DNA of 64,000 nucleotides from Anaerolineales bacterium (GTDB lineage: Bacteria; Chloroflexota; Anaerolineae; Anaerolineales; Villigracilaceae): the NCBI GenBank assembly GCA_030583905.1, contig CP129481.1, positions 620,001 to 684,000 on the forward strand. The letters run 5' to 3'. Shown here in pieces: positions 34,018 through 41,178 of this stretch (its first letter is position 1; each line of letters starts with the position of its first letter). Position numbers and translations under genes: made by a program. Under the pieces are notes generated by a model. The model did not search any database, was not told the DNA's origin, and saw only the letters and a list, made by a program, of their open reading frames with translations.

Positions 34018-34923
34018 TTATCGTCTGTTATCCATCGTCTTTCTTTGTGCTTCTTCCACCGTTGTCTCTCGAAAGCGGATTTTACTCACGCCTGCTTCAC
34101 ACTGCGCCAGCAGGGGCAAACTTGCGCGTGTGACGTTTGCGATCTTGGGGTAACCGCCAGCCGTAGGAGCATCCGCCATCATGACGATGGGTTGCCCATC
34201 GGCGGGAATCTGGATGCTACCCATGGTCATGCCTTCGGAGATGAGTTCTTTGGAGATGGCTTTCTCAATGGGCGAACCTTGCAAACGATACCCCATACGG
34301 TCAAACGAAGGGCTGAGGGTGTATTCACTTTCGTAAAAGGTGCGGACGCCTTCGGGCGTGAACCAGTCCGCTTGGGGGGCGGGGATGACTTCGATAGTTG
34401 GGGATTGGCTGTAGTGAATATATTTATTCACGGGAAAATCGCGGGCGGCAAGTTTGGGTAGGTCGGTTGCCGGAGCGAAGGAATGGAGAACGTCGCCAGC
34501 TTTGAGCGCCGAGCCGATTCCGCCGCGCAGGTAGGTTGAACGTGAATTCATGATGATGGGGGTATCAAATCCACCAGCGATGGCGATGTACGCCCAATTG
34601 CCGCCGCTTGTCTTTTTCATGCGCACCGTCCACCCGGCGCGGACGTAGAAGGTCGTCCAGAGCGGGAAGGTCCAGATGTAGTTTTCCACTTCGTACCCTG
34701 CGCCAGTGACTGCGAGAACCGTATTGCGTAATGCGTGAAGCGTAATTTCACCGAGTCCAAGTTCGATGACTGCGGAGTTGGGCGGGTTATCCAGCAGAGA
34801 GTTTGCGGCTTGGTAGGCGAACCAGTCCATTGGACCAGAAGTGGGGACGCCGAATTTATTCCATCCGCGCCTTCCGGAGTCTTGGAGGGTGGCGAGACCT
34901 GTGATTTCAACGATTTCAAGCAT
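34018..34923 (-). CDS. pxpC: 5-oxoprolinase subunit C (KipA, biotin-dependent carboxyltransferase-like)
   Basis: A 301-residue protein of the allophanate hydrolase subunit 2/KipA family. It starts LEIVEITGLATLQDSGRRGWNKFGVPTSGPMD in two conserved blocks and has NSLLDNPPNSAVIELGLG, GGFDTPIIMNSRSTYLRGGIG and DRMGYRLQGSPI. It works with PxpB and PxpA on 5-oxoproline, a spontaneous breakdown product of glutamine. No ribosome site is seen, but it lies 27 bases after pxpB in the operon. Length is slightly below the usual 310-320 residues. Confidence 0.92.
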   Translation of the reverse strand: MLEIVEITGLATLQDSGRRGWNKFGVPTSGPMDWFAYQAANSLLDNPPNSAVIELGLGEITLHALRNTVLAVTGAGYEVENYIWTFPLWTTFYVRAGWTVRMKKTSGGNWAYIAIAGGFDTPIIMNSRSTYLRGGIGSALKAGDVLHSFAPATDLPKLAARDFPVNKYIHYSQSPTIEVIPAPQADWFTPEGVRTFYESEYTLSPSFDRMGYRLQGSPIEKAISKELISEGMTMGSIQIPADGQPIVMMADAPTAGGYPKIANVTRASLPLLAQCEAGVSKIRFRETTVEEAQRKTMDNRR

Positions 34924-34950
34924 GAGCAGAAAGTGGAAAGTGGTGAGTGG

Positions 34951-35586
34951 TTAGTTGGCAGGAATGAATTTCACAATGTCGCCGGGCGAAAATAAAAACG
35001 GAGTTTCGCTCAGCGGGTCGAATAACTTGAGCGGAGTGTAACCGAGGATGTGCCAACCGCCGGGCGAGTCGACAGGGTAGATGCCGGTTTGGGATCCGGC
35101 GATGGCGACGGAGCCAGCGGGCACACGAGTCCGCGGGGTGGAGAGGCGGGGGAGGATCAACTTTTCATTCAAGATTCCCATGTAGGGGAAGCCGGGCGTG
35201 AAGCCCATCATGTAGACGGTGTACTCGCGTTCGCTGTGCAGGCGAATCAGTTCGGGGGGAGATAAGGCTAGGGTTGCAGCAGCAGGCTCAAGGTCGGGTC
35301 CCGAAGCGTTGCCATAGATGACGGGAATCTCCAAGTGGCGGGAAGGTCTGCAAGTCGCCTCATCCAGATGGGAGATTTTTTCCTTGATCAGATTTTTGAT
35401 CTGGTTGTAGGTTGTTGTGAGCGGGTCGTAGTGGACGAGGACGGTGCAGTAGGCGGGGACGGTTTCGATGATGGCGGGGAGGCTTTGCAGAAGCGCGCTC
35501 AGGGCGTGGACGCGAGCGTTGAGTGTAGGGTTGATCGCGTCGCCGAGTTGGACGAGGATCGCGGAGTCGCCGAGCGGCTTGAGCAT
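34951..35586 (-). CDS. pxpB: 5-oxoprolinase subunit B (KipI)
   Basis: A 211-residue protein of the KipI/allophanate hydrolase subunit 1 family. Recognisable are LGDSAILVQLGDAINP, VHYDPLTTTYNQIKNLI, IPVIYGNASGPDL, YMMGFTPGFPYMG and GSVAIAGSQTGIYP-SPGGWHILG. The start at 35586 is one base downstream of the rlmD stop on this strand, so translation is coupled; longer reading frames run into rlmD. In Bacillus the homologue inhibits a kinase, but with PxpA and PxpC present it is most likely a 5-oxoprolinase subunit. Confidence 0.93.
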   Translation of the reverse strand: MLKPLGDSAILVQLGDAINPTLNARVHALSALLQSLPAIIETVPAYCTVLVHYDPLTTTYNQIKNLIKEKISHLDEATCRPSRHLEIPVIYGNASGPDLEPAAATLALSPPELIRLHSEREYTVYMMGFTPGFPYMGILNEKLILPRLSTPRTRVPAGSVAIAGSQTGIYPVDSPGGWHILGYTPLKLFDPLSETPFLFSPGDIVKFIPAN

Positions 35587-35587
35587 G

Positions 35588-36835
35588 TCAGCGGGTGAAG
35601 ATGGAAATGGACTCGATGTGATAGGTTTGCGGGAAGAGGTCGAAAGGCGTGGCGTGTTGGAGTGTGTAGCCGCCTTTGATGAGTCGCGCCGTGTCACGCG
35701 CGAGAGTGGATGGGTCGCAGGAGACGTAAGCGATGACGTGCGGGTTGATTTGGAGAATGGCGTCGAGGGCGAATTTGTCGATGCCAGCGCGTGGCGGGTC
35801 GACGATGATATGGATGATATCTGTCACGCTAAAAGCGTGACCTACAAGGGCGGGGAGGATTTCTTCGGCGGCGCCTTCGTAGAGTTCGACATTGTCAAAT
35901 TCGTCGAGGTTGATGGCGAAGTCTTCGCAGGAGGAGGGCGTGGATTCGATGCCGATGACTTTAGCGTATTTGTCGGCGAAGAATTTGCTGAACAAGCCGA
36001 CGCCGCAGTAGAGGTCGAGGAGAGTGGTAGATTGGGAGGTTGGTGAGTTGGTAAGAAGATACTGCACCATTTTTTCTGCCATTGGGGTGTTGACTTGGAA
36101 GAAGGATGGTGCGGAGACGTGGAAGTCTTTGCCAAGAACTTGAATGATGAGCGAGTCGCTGCCAGCAATGACGACAGGATGGTCTTCGTAGATGTGGACG
36201 ATGGAGATGTCGGCTTCGATTTCGAGTTCGGGTGTTTCTTCGGTTTCGGATTCGAGGATGAGCATGAGGTCATCGTCTGCGCCGGAGCGGAGGGAGACGC
36301 GCTCGAGGTTCATGCGTGATTCAAATTGCAGGTCGTCCCGGAAGGCGTCGATGGCGGCTTCGGGCAGGTGACACTCTTCGATTGCTAATATTGCGTTGCT
36401 GTGGGCATTGATAAAGCCGACTTTGCCATCGTCCGTGAGATGGAATTGGACGTGGTTGCGGTAGTTCCACTGCTCAGGTGAGGCGACGGTAGGTTGAACG
36501 GGCGGATTCTCGATTTTACCGATGCGCTGGAGTTGATCACGCAGAATGTCCGCTTTGGCGAGGAGTTGTTTTTCGTAGGGCAGGTTTTGATAATGACATC
36601 CGCCGCATTGGGTGAAGTGTTTGCATTTTGGCGTGATGCGATCTGGGGAGGGTTTGAGGATTTCGAGGATTTCGCCGCGGGCGAAGTTTTGCTTTTCCTG
36701 CGTGAGTTGGATTCGAACGGTCTCGCCGGGTAAGCCGAAGGGAACGAAGACGGCGCGACCATCTTGTAAGCGTCCCATCGCTCCGCCGCCGTAGGTGAGT
36801 TTTTCGAGGGTGATTTGGTGTTGAGAAGAGGACAT
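35588..36835 (-). CDS. rlmD: 23S rRNA (uracil-C5)-methyltransferase, RlmD/TrmA family
   Basis: A 415-residue SAM-dependent methyltransferase modifying uracil in rRNA. It has an N-terminal TRAM domain, the iron-sulfur cysteines in CKHFTQCGGCHYQN, the SAM motif LLDLYCGVGLFSKFFA, the catalytic VDPPRAGID and the active-site Cys in AYVSCDPSTLARD. The start at 36835 follows a -10 box by 6 bases with no ribosome site; the longer frame is built from a dispersed repeat. An in-frame palindrome (35823-35841) codes GHAFSVT just before the DPPRAG motif. First gene of the pxp operon. Confidence 0.9.
   Translation of the reverse strand: MSSSQHQITLEKLTYGGGAMGRLQDGRAVFVPFGLPGETVRIQLTQEKQNFARGEILEILKPSPDRITPKCKHFTQCGGCHYQNLPYEKQLLAKADILRDQLQRIGKIENPPVQPTVASPEQWNYRNHVQFHLTDDGKVGFINAHSNAILAIEECHLPEAAIDAFRDDLQFESRMNLERVSLRSGADDDLMLILESETEETPELEIEADISIVHIYEDHPVVIAGSDSLIIQVLGKDFHVSAPSFFQVNTPMAEKMVQYLLTNSPTSQSTTLLDLYCGVGLFSKFFADKYAKVIGIESTPSSCEDFAINLDEFDNVELYEGAAEEILPALVGHAFSVTDIIHIIVDPPRAGIDKFALDAILQINPHVIAYVSCDPSTLARDTARLIKGGYTLQHATPFDLFPQTYHIESISIFTR
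35823..35841. repeat. Palindromic repeat inside rlmD
   Basis: GTCACGCT-AAA-AGCGTGAC, an 8-bp hairpin preceded and followed by T/A-rich CTACAA, of a kind dispersed in many genomes. It is translated as part of RlmD. Confidence 0.65.
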
Positions 36836-36841
36836 GCTTGG

Positions 36842-36847
36842 ATTATA
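36842..36847 (-). promoter_or_regulatory. -10 box of a leaderless promoter (rlmD)
   Basis: TATAAT on the minus strand, 6 bases before the ATG at 36835. Confidence 0.7.
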
Positions 36848-36858
36848 CGTCAACAAAA

Positions 36859-36891
36859 AAGAGGAAAGACCGTCTAACAGTCTTTCCTCTT
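36859..36891 (-). terminator. Terminator of the 57-residue membrane protein gene
   Basis: AAGAGGAAAGAC (36859-36870) pairs with GTCTTTCCTCTT (36880-36891); on the minus strand a T-run follows. Confidence 0.8.
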
Positions 36892-36896
36892 TCGTC

Positions 36897-36917
36897 CCTT
36901 CGATAAACTCAGGGCAG
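36897..36917. repeat. Dispersed repeat of the CCTGAGTTTATCGAAGGG type
   Basis: CCCTTCGATAAACTCAGGGC matches a short repeat known from many environmental bacterial genomes, whose translation (CPEFIEG) often contaminates predicted proteins, as it would in an extended rlmD frame. Confidence 0.75.
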
Positions 36918-36933
36918 GCTTTCTTCACTTCAA

Positions 36934-37107
36934 TTATTTTAAAATGAACGAAAGGATCACCAATACAGTGATAAAGAATCCCGCCAGCGCACCGATGCGG
37001 CGAAGGTCTTTCTTGACCATGCTGTAATCGGGGTTGAACTCGAATTTTTGCGGAGGCTGATTCGCGACCGTCACAGCCGGTGTGGGGCGTTTATTTTTCT
37101 TTGCCAT
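36934..37107 (-). CDS. 57-residue single-helix membrane protein
   Basis: A small protein: a basic N-terminus (MAKKNKRPTP), a short soluble stretch ending FEFNPDYSMVKKDLRRIG, and one C-terminal helix (ALAGFFITVLVILSFILK) that would leave the N-terminus inside. The ribosome site AAAGGAGAAAT precedes the ATG, and its own terminator follows, so it is a genuine short gene. The layout recalls SecE-size proteins but the conserved SecE region is not apparent. Function unknown. Confidence 0.75.
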   Translation of the reverse strand: MAKKNKRPTPAVTVANQPPQKFEFNPDYSMVKKDLRRIGALAGFFITVLVILSFILK

Positions 37108-37122
37108 TTTATTTCTCCTTTT

Positions 37123-37155
37123 GAGATTGCTTCGGGCTCTGCCCTCGCAATGACG
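37123..37155. repeat. Dispersed repeat, copy 2 (GATTGCTTCGGG...CGCAATGACG)
   Basis: GAGATTGCTTCGGGCTCTG-CCCTCGCAATGACG, between the small membrane protein and the sortase gene. Same family as the copies in pxpA and tlyA. Confidence 0.75.
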
Positions 37156-37159
37156 TTAA

Positions 37160-38068
37160 TTAATTTTGTAATCGCGCGAAGACAACAATGCGCTGATCGT
37201 TGACAAGGTATGGATAGCACGAGATGAGCGTGACCGTGGGCGACGAAGTGGGAGCCATCACTTCCACAGCAGTCGGTTCGACGAGCACGGTGCGGTCTAT
37301 GATGTAGGTGAACTGTCGCTGCTGGGTATAGATGATGACCTGATCACCGGGCACGAGACGATCCAGATAACGAAAGATCTCACCGTACACATCGTTGTGC
37401 GCCGAAAGCACGAGGTTGCCGTCACGCCCGGGCGGCGGCGATCCGATGAACGTCCCAACGCCTTTCTTCAGTTGTTCCCAGCCGTCGCCTTGCACTACGG
37501 GCGCATCCACATTGATGGCTGGTATCTGGATGCGGACAGCCTGGTCAGGCGCGGCGGTCGGCACGGGAACATTCGCCAGCGATTGCACCATCGGCAAAAG
37601 ATGGGCGGGAATTTCCGCCTCGTTGGGGCGGGTATTGCCCTGCGCGTCGGGCGGGGTGTGACCGGATGGAAGGACGACCGCCATCACCAGCGGAGTCGGC
37701 ATCACGGTGGGCGGGCTGAGCGCCGCCGCGACCTCCGTGTTGAGCCTGCGGAGCAAACCTACGCCATTTAAGATGACGAACACCAGCCCGAGCACGGCGA
37801 GCACTTCCACGCCGAGCAGGATGCGATCCAGGATTCGGCGGCGGGGCGGGACGGGAGTCGCTTCGGGCGCAGGGACGGTTGATTCTGTTGTGTCAATCGT
37901 CGGCGCAGACAGAGGCGGATCCAGGTCCATATCCGGGGTAATGGATAGGACACGTCCCGTGCGGCGGTAGTGTTCGAGGCGGTCCTTGCGCGCGCCGCGA
38001 CGCTTCTCCACCAGTAACCGGCGGAGTTCTTCGACAGAGAGTTCTTCGGGCGCTTTTTTGCGTGCCAT
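37160..38068 (-). CDS. Sortase (class D-like)
   Basis: A 302-residue membrane-anchored transpeptidase that attaches LPxTG proteins to the cell surface. A charged cytosolic N-terminus precedes a helix (LLGVEVLAVLGLVFVILNG), then a Pro-rich linker and the sortase beta-barrel: IQIPAINVDAPVVQG, His224 (LSAHNDVYGEIF), Cys284 (TLISCYPY) and Arg293 (NDQR). The CYPY context is closest to class D enzymes. The start at 38068 is chosen because the longer frame runs through tRNA-Val; TATAAT lies 9 bases upstream. A possible substrate is the LPNTG protein at 18789-19370. Confidence 0.92.
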   Translation of the reverse strand: MARKKAPEELSVEELRRLLVEKRRGARKDRLEHYRRTGRVLSITPDMDLDPPLSAPTIDTTESTVPAPEATPVPPRRRILDRILLGVEVLAVLGLVFVILNGVGLLRRLNTEVAAALSPPTVMPTPLVMAVVLPSGHTPPDAQGNTRPNEAEIPAHLLPMVQSLANVPVPTAAPDQAVRIQIPAINVDAPVVQGDGWEQLKKGVGTFIGSPPPGRDGNLVLSAHNDVYGEIFRYLDRLVPGDQVIIYTQQRQFTYIIDRTVLVEPTAVEVMAPTSSPTVTLISCYPYLVNDQRIVVFARLQN

Positions 38069-38093
38069 CGCGTGGCGATTATACCGCAAGGGA

Positions 38094-38122
38094 TTGCCAT
38101 TTTTGGGGACACTCGGTATAAT
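38094..38122 (+). promoter_or_regulatory. tRNA-Val promoter
   Basis: TTGCCA (38094-38099), 17-base spacer, TATAAT (38117-38122), 12 bases before the tRNA. Confidence 0.7.
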
Positions 38123-38134
38123 GTGTGCCTGTTC

Positions 38135-38208
38135 GGGCGGGTAGCTCAGTTGGTTAGAGCATCGCGTTGACATCGCGAAGGTCGTAGGTTCGAGCCCTAT
38201 CTCGCCCA
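38135..38208 (+). tRNA. tRNA-Val (GAC)
   Basis: 74 bases. Acceptor GGGCGGG with CTCGCCC, D arm GCTCAGTTGGTTAGAGC, anticodon arm CGCG-TTGACAT-CGCG giving anticodon GAC, T arm ATAGG-type stem with GGTTCGAGCCC. CCA is not encoded. Its 3' end overlaps the antisense acetyltransferase gene. Confidence 0.96.
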
Positions 38209-38706
38209 CAAAAAGTCCCTCAATGGGGCTTTTTCATTTAAGGTTTCGCCAGAAACGATGGTTGAATTTTTCAGATCCCAGTTTCTCGAAAAAAACATGG
38301 GCGTTTGTGTTAAATCCCCAGGAATCAACTGGATGTGGGGAAGTTCCAATTCTGCGGCTAACGTTACAGCCCGCTCGATCAACGCCGCGCCAACTCCCTT
38401 TCTGTGCGCTTCCGGACGAACCGAGATCTGGTCAATCAGCAGATAACGCATCGTGTAGGTGAAGGGATTTTCCGCCCGTTCCATCAATTTACACAGGATG
38501 TACCCCAGAGCCTGCCCATTCTCTTCGGCAACATAGACCACCACCTGCGGATCGGCAAGCATATCTTCGAAGAAGACAGCGGCAAAATCGGTATTTTTGG
38601 GGATTTTGAAAATGCCGGGGTGGTTCTCGGCGTGGAGGTGTTGCACATCCACGCATAAAGCGGAGAGTGTAAATTTATCTGCGAGGACTGCCTTGCGAAT
38701 GTTCAT
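38197..38706 (-). CDS. GNAT family N-acetyltransferase
   Basis: A 169-residue acetyl-CoA-dependent acetyltransferase. It begins NIRKAVLADKFTLSAL; the acetyl-CoA motif is DQISVRPEAHRKGVGAALIERAV (about residues 96-118), followed by LPHIQLIPGD and a C-terminal FFSRNWDLKNST block that closes the fold. Substrate unknown. The start at 38706 is the first Met that keeps the usual domain spacing. Its last codons lie antisense within the 3' end of tRNA-Val and within that tRNA's terminator, an odd overlap. It is divergent from the thrS T-box unit. Confidence 0.88.
   Translation of the reverse strand: MNIRKAVLADKFTLSALCVDVQHLHAENHPGIFKIPKNTDFAAVFFEDMLADPQVVVYVAEENGQALGYILCKLMERAENPFTYTMRYLLIDQISVRPEAHRKGVGAALIERAVTLAAELELPHIQLIPGDLTQTPMFFSRNWDLKNSTIVSGETLNEKAPLRDFLWAR
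38210..38234 (+). terminator. Terminator after tRNA-Val
   Basis: AAAAAGTCCC, loop, GGGGCTTTTT: a 10-bp stem (one G-T pair) with T-run, lying inside the acetyltransferase 3' coding end. Confidence 0.8.
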
Positions 38707-38723
38707 GATTCTAATCCTATGGC

Positions 38724-38751
38724 TTGACAAGCCCTTTTTTCGGCATATAAT
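38724..38751 (+). promoter_or_regulatory. thrS promoter
   Basis: TTGACA (38724-38729), 16-base spacer, TATAAT (38746-38751), just before the T-box leader. Confidence 0.85.
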
Positions 38752-38757
38752 ACCCTA

Positions 38758-39040
38758 ACCTAAACGCGTTGACCGAGACGAGTATGTGGTCCGCTTCCTG
38801 ACAGGGAGAAGAAGCCATAGATTGAGAGTTTCTTCACAGGAATGTCCGCAGAAAACCACTCGCGAGCGTGAAACCGAAAGCTGTCAGCGAGTAAGTGAAA
38901 CGGGTTGCTCCGTTAGAGGCTTAAGAGATACTCAATGGTGGTTTTGATACGGGCTTTGCCCTGCTCAACCACCGGAAGGTAAATCGGGTGGAACCGCGTG
39001 AATTGAATTCTCGCCCCGTGTTCGGGCGAGGATTTTTTGT
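38758..39040 (+). promoter_or_regulatory. T-box riboswitch (tRNA-Thr sensing) with terminator
   Basis: The leader contains the Stem I specifier region with AGTA and a candidate specifier codon ACC (38855-38857, threonine, followed by A), the T-box sequence GGGTGGAACCGCG (38986-38998), and an intrinsic terminator CTCGCCC (39010-39016)/GGGCGAG (39024-39030) with a T-run at 39033-39038. Uncharged tRNA-Thr should bind and favour the antiterminator, switching thrS on when threonyl-tRNA is scarce. Confidence 0.93.
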
Positions 39041-39055
39041 TTAAGGAGGTCGCCA

Positions 39056-39115
39056 ATGACTGCCCACACTCGTCGGCGCCTCGGAGGTTGGTCTGCTTCC
39101 CTTCGAGGTGCGTAA
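39056..39115 (+). CDS. Possible 19-residue leader ORF before thrS
   Basis: After the T-box terminator, TTAAGGAGG lies 6 bases before an ATG that opens a 19-codon Arg/Gly-rich ORF ending 46 bases before thrS. The following bases can form a hairpin (CTGCTTCCC with GGGAAGCAG, 39094-39102 and 39118-39126). It could be a translational leader; chance cannot be excluded. Confidence 0.35.
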   Translation: MTAHTRRRLGGWSASLRGA

Positions 39116-39161
39116 ATGTCCGGGAAGCAGGAACAGACCAAAATTAAGAAAGGAAGCGAAA

Positions 39162-40970
39162 ATGTCACAGATTCAGGAAAAATACGAAGAGTCGTATTTG
39201 TATAAGATCCGTCACTCGGCGGCACATGTGATGGCGCAAGCCGTGCTGGAGATGTTCCCCGACGGAAAAGTCTCGATCGGTCCGCCCGTGGAGAACGGGT
39301 TCTATTACGATTTCGACCTGCCGCGCAACCTGACGCCGGAAGACCTGCAAGCCATCGAAAAGCGGATGCGCCAGATCGTGCAGGGCAAACATGAGTTTAA
39401 GAAGACGGTCGTTTCGGCGGACGAGGCGAAGAAGATCTTTGCCGACCAGCCGTACAAGTTGGAGTTGATCGAAGGCTTGGAAAAAGGCGGATTCGACGAG
39501 TACGGGGAACCGCTCAAGGAAAAGCCCGAGATCTCGATCTACCAGCAGGATACGTTCACGGACTTGTGCCGCGGTCCGCATGTGGCGAACACGAAGGAGA
39601 TCAAACAGGATGCCTTCAAACTAATGTCCATTGCAGGCGCGTACTGGCGCGGCGATGAAAAGAACAAGATGCTGCAGCGCGTGTACGGCACGGCGTGGGA
39701 GAGCAAGAAACAACTCGAAGAATACCTGCATCAGTTGGAGGAAGCAAAGAAGCGTGACCATCGTAAACTGGGCAAGGAACTGGAGATCTTCATCTTCGAT
39801 GAGGAAGTTGGTCCCGGCTTGCCTTTGTGGCTGCCGAACGGTGGGATCATCATCGAGGAATTGGAAAAGCTTGCCAAGGAAATGGAGGAAAAGGCTGGCT
39901 ATGATCGTGTCAAGACGCCGAGCGTGACGAAGGAAGACCTGTTCATCCGCTCAGGACACCTACCATATTACGCCGAAAGCATGTATCCGCCGATGGAGTT
40001 GGAAGGCGTGAAGTACTACGTCAAGCCGATGAACTGCCCAATGCACCATAAGATCTTCGGCTCGAAGGGACGCTCGTATCGTGAACTGCCCGTGCGTCTC
40101 GCAGAATACGGGACGTGCTACCGCTACGAGAAATCAGGCGAACTGTTCGGCTTGATGCGCGTCCGCTCGATGCAGATGAACGACGCGCATATCTACGTCA
40201 CGGAGGATCAGTTCGAGCAGGAATTTCTGGCTGTGGTGAACCTGTATCTAAAATACTTCGAGTTGTTCGGTATCGAGAAGTACGTCATGCGATTCTCGAA
40301 ACACAGTAAGGCTGGACTTGGCAAAAAGTATGTGGACAACGAGCGCCTGTGGCTGAAAACGGAGGAGATGGTGCGCCGCGCAATGTTGAACGGCAACATT
40401 CCCTTCGTGGAGGTCGAGGATGAAGCCGCGTTCTACGGTCCCAAGATCGACGTGCAGATCTGGAGCGTGATCGGACGCGAGTTCTCGCTTGCCACGAACC
40501 AGGTGGATTTTGCACAACCCGAACGCTTTGACCTGAAGTTCACGAACAAGGATGGGCAGGATGAAATGCCGCTGTGCATCCACCGCGCGCCGCTCTCGAC
40601 GCACGAGCGCATGGTCGGCTTCCTGCTTGAACATTACGCAGGCAATTTCCCGGTCTGGCTTTCGCCGGAACAGGTGCGGGTCATTTCCATCACGGATGAG
40701 CAGAACGACTATGCCGAAAGTATTGCGAAGGAATTGCGCGAGAACGGCATCCGTGCCAGCGCGGACTTGTCCTCCCAGCGCATGAATGCGAAGATCCGCC
40801 AGGCGCAGTTGATGAAAGTCCCGTACATGATCGTGGTCGGCAAGAACGAAATGGAAGCAGGACAGATCTCGCTAAGAGTCCGCGATGGAAGCCAGCAAAA
40901 TGGATTCGCTTTGAGCGAGTTCATTGCTCGGGCGAGAGATCGCATTGCGAGACGAGCCAGCGAACTGTAA
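39162..40970 (+). CDS. thrS: Threonyl-tRNA synthetase lacking the TGS domain
   Basis: A 602-residue class II synthetase charging tRNA-Thr. It starts directly with the editing domain, whose zinc-like HxxxH is His18/His22 in IRHSAAHVMAQ; the N-terminal TGS domain of longer relatives (about 640 residues) is missing. The catalytic domain has the zinc Cys in YVKPMNCPMHHKIF (near residue 292), ELFGLMRVRSMQMNDAHIY and motif 3 LSTHERMVGFLLEHY. The anticodon-binding domain closes the protein. ATG at 39162 is preferred because AAAGGAAG precedes it. Controlled by the upstream T-box. Confidence 0.96.
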   Translation: MSQIQEKYEESYLYKIRHSAAHVMAQAVLEMFPDGKVSIGPPVENGFYYDFDLPRNLTPEDLQAIEKRMRQIVQGKHEFKKTVVSADEAKKIFADQPYKLELIEGLEKGGFDEYGEPLKEKPEISIYQQDTFTDLCRGPHVANTKEIKQDAFKLMSIAGAYWRGDEKNKMLQRVYGTAWESKKQLEEYLHQLEEAKKRDHRKLGKELEIFIFDEEVGPGLPLWLPNGGIIIEELEKLAKEMEEKAGYDRVKTPSVTKEDLFIRSGHLPYYAESMYPPMELEGVKYYVKPMNCPMHHKIFGSKGRSYRELPVRLAEYGTCYRYEKSGELFGLMRVRSMQMNDAHIYVTEDQFEQEFLAVVNLYLKYFELFGIEKYVMRFSKHSKAGLGKKYVDNERLWLKTEEMVRRAMLNGNIPFVEVEDEAAFYGPKIDVQIWSVIGREFSLATNQVDFAQPERFDLKFTNKDGQDEMPLCIHRAPLSTHERMVGFLLEHYAGNFPVWLSPEQVRVISITDEQNDYAESIAKELRENGIRASADLSSQRMNAKIRQAQLMKVPYMIVVGKNEMEAGQISLRVRDGSQQNGFALSEFIARARDRIARRASEL

Positions 40971-40975
40971 TATCG

Positions 40976-41008
40976 AACAGCGGAGAGCGTGTCTCTCCGC
41001 TGTTTCTG
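40976..41008 (+). terminator. Terminator after thrS
   Basis: AACAGCGGAGAG (40976-40987) with CTCTCCGCTGTT (40993-41004), then TCTGT. Confidence 0.8.
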
Positions 41009-41074
41009 TAAAACCTTTGCGCAAATGTGAGGTTCTATTGACAATATCATCGCCCCAAAAAGGAGAGAGAGTCC

Positions 41075-41137
41075 ATGTCTGCCGAAGCGAAACTCAAACG
41101 ATACCACCCTGTTCACGTCACCCTGCACTGGTTGAGT
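41075..41137 (+). pseudogene. Cytochrome b561-like gene, N-terminal remnant
   Basis: After TTGACA (41038-41043) and an AGGAGAGAGAG ribosome site, an ORF starts MSAEAKLKRYHPVHVTLHWL, the typical N-terminus of diheme cytochrome b561/hydrogenase b-type subunits (the HPVHxxLHWL helix with a heme His). After about 20 codons the similarity stops and the frame runs on into unrelated sequence, ending inside the convergent gene. The rest of the gene appears deleted. Promoter and ribosome site are still intact, so the loss looks recent. Confidence 0.65.
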
Positions 41138-41178
41138 AATCCTGAAAGGATATATCAAATCCCGCCGTGTCCCTGCGA

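Noticed and set aside
35468..36319. Plus-strand Asp/Glu/Val-rich ORFs opposite rlmD and pxpB
   Set aside because: Shadows of GC-biased antisense codons; the minus-strand genes have complete motifs.
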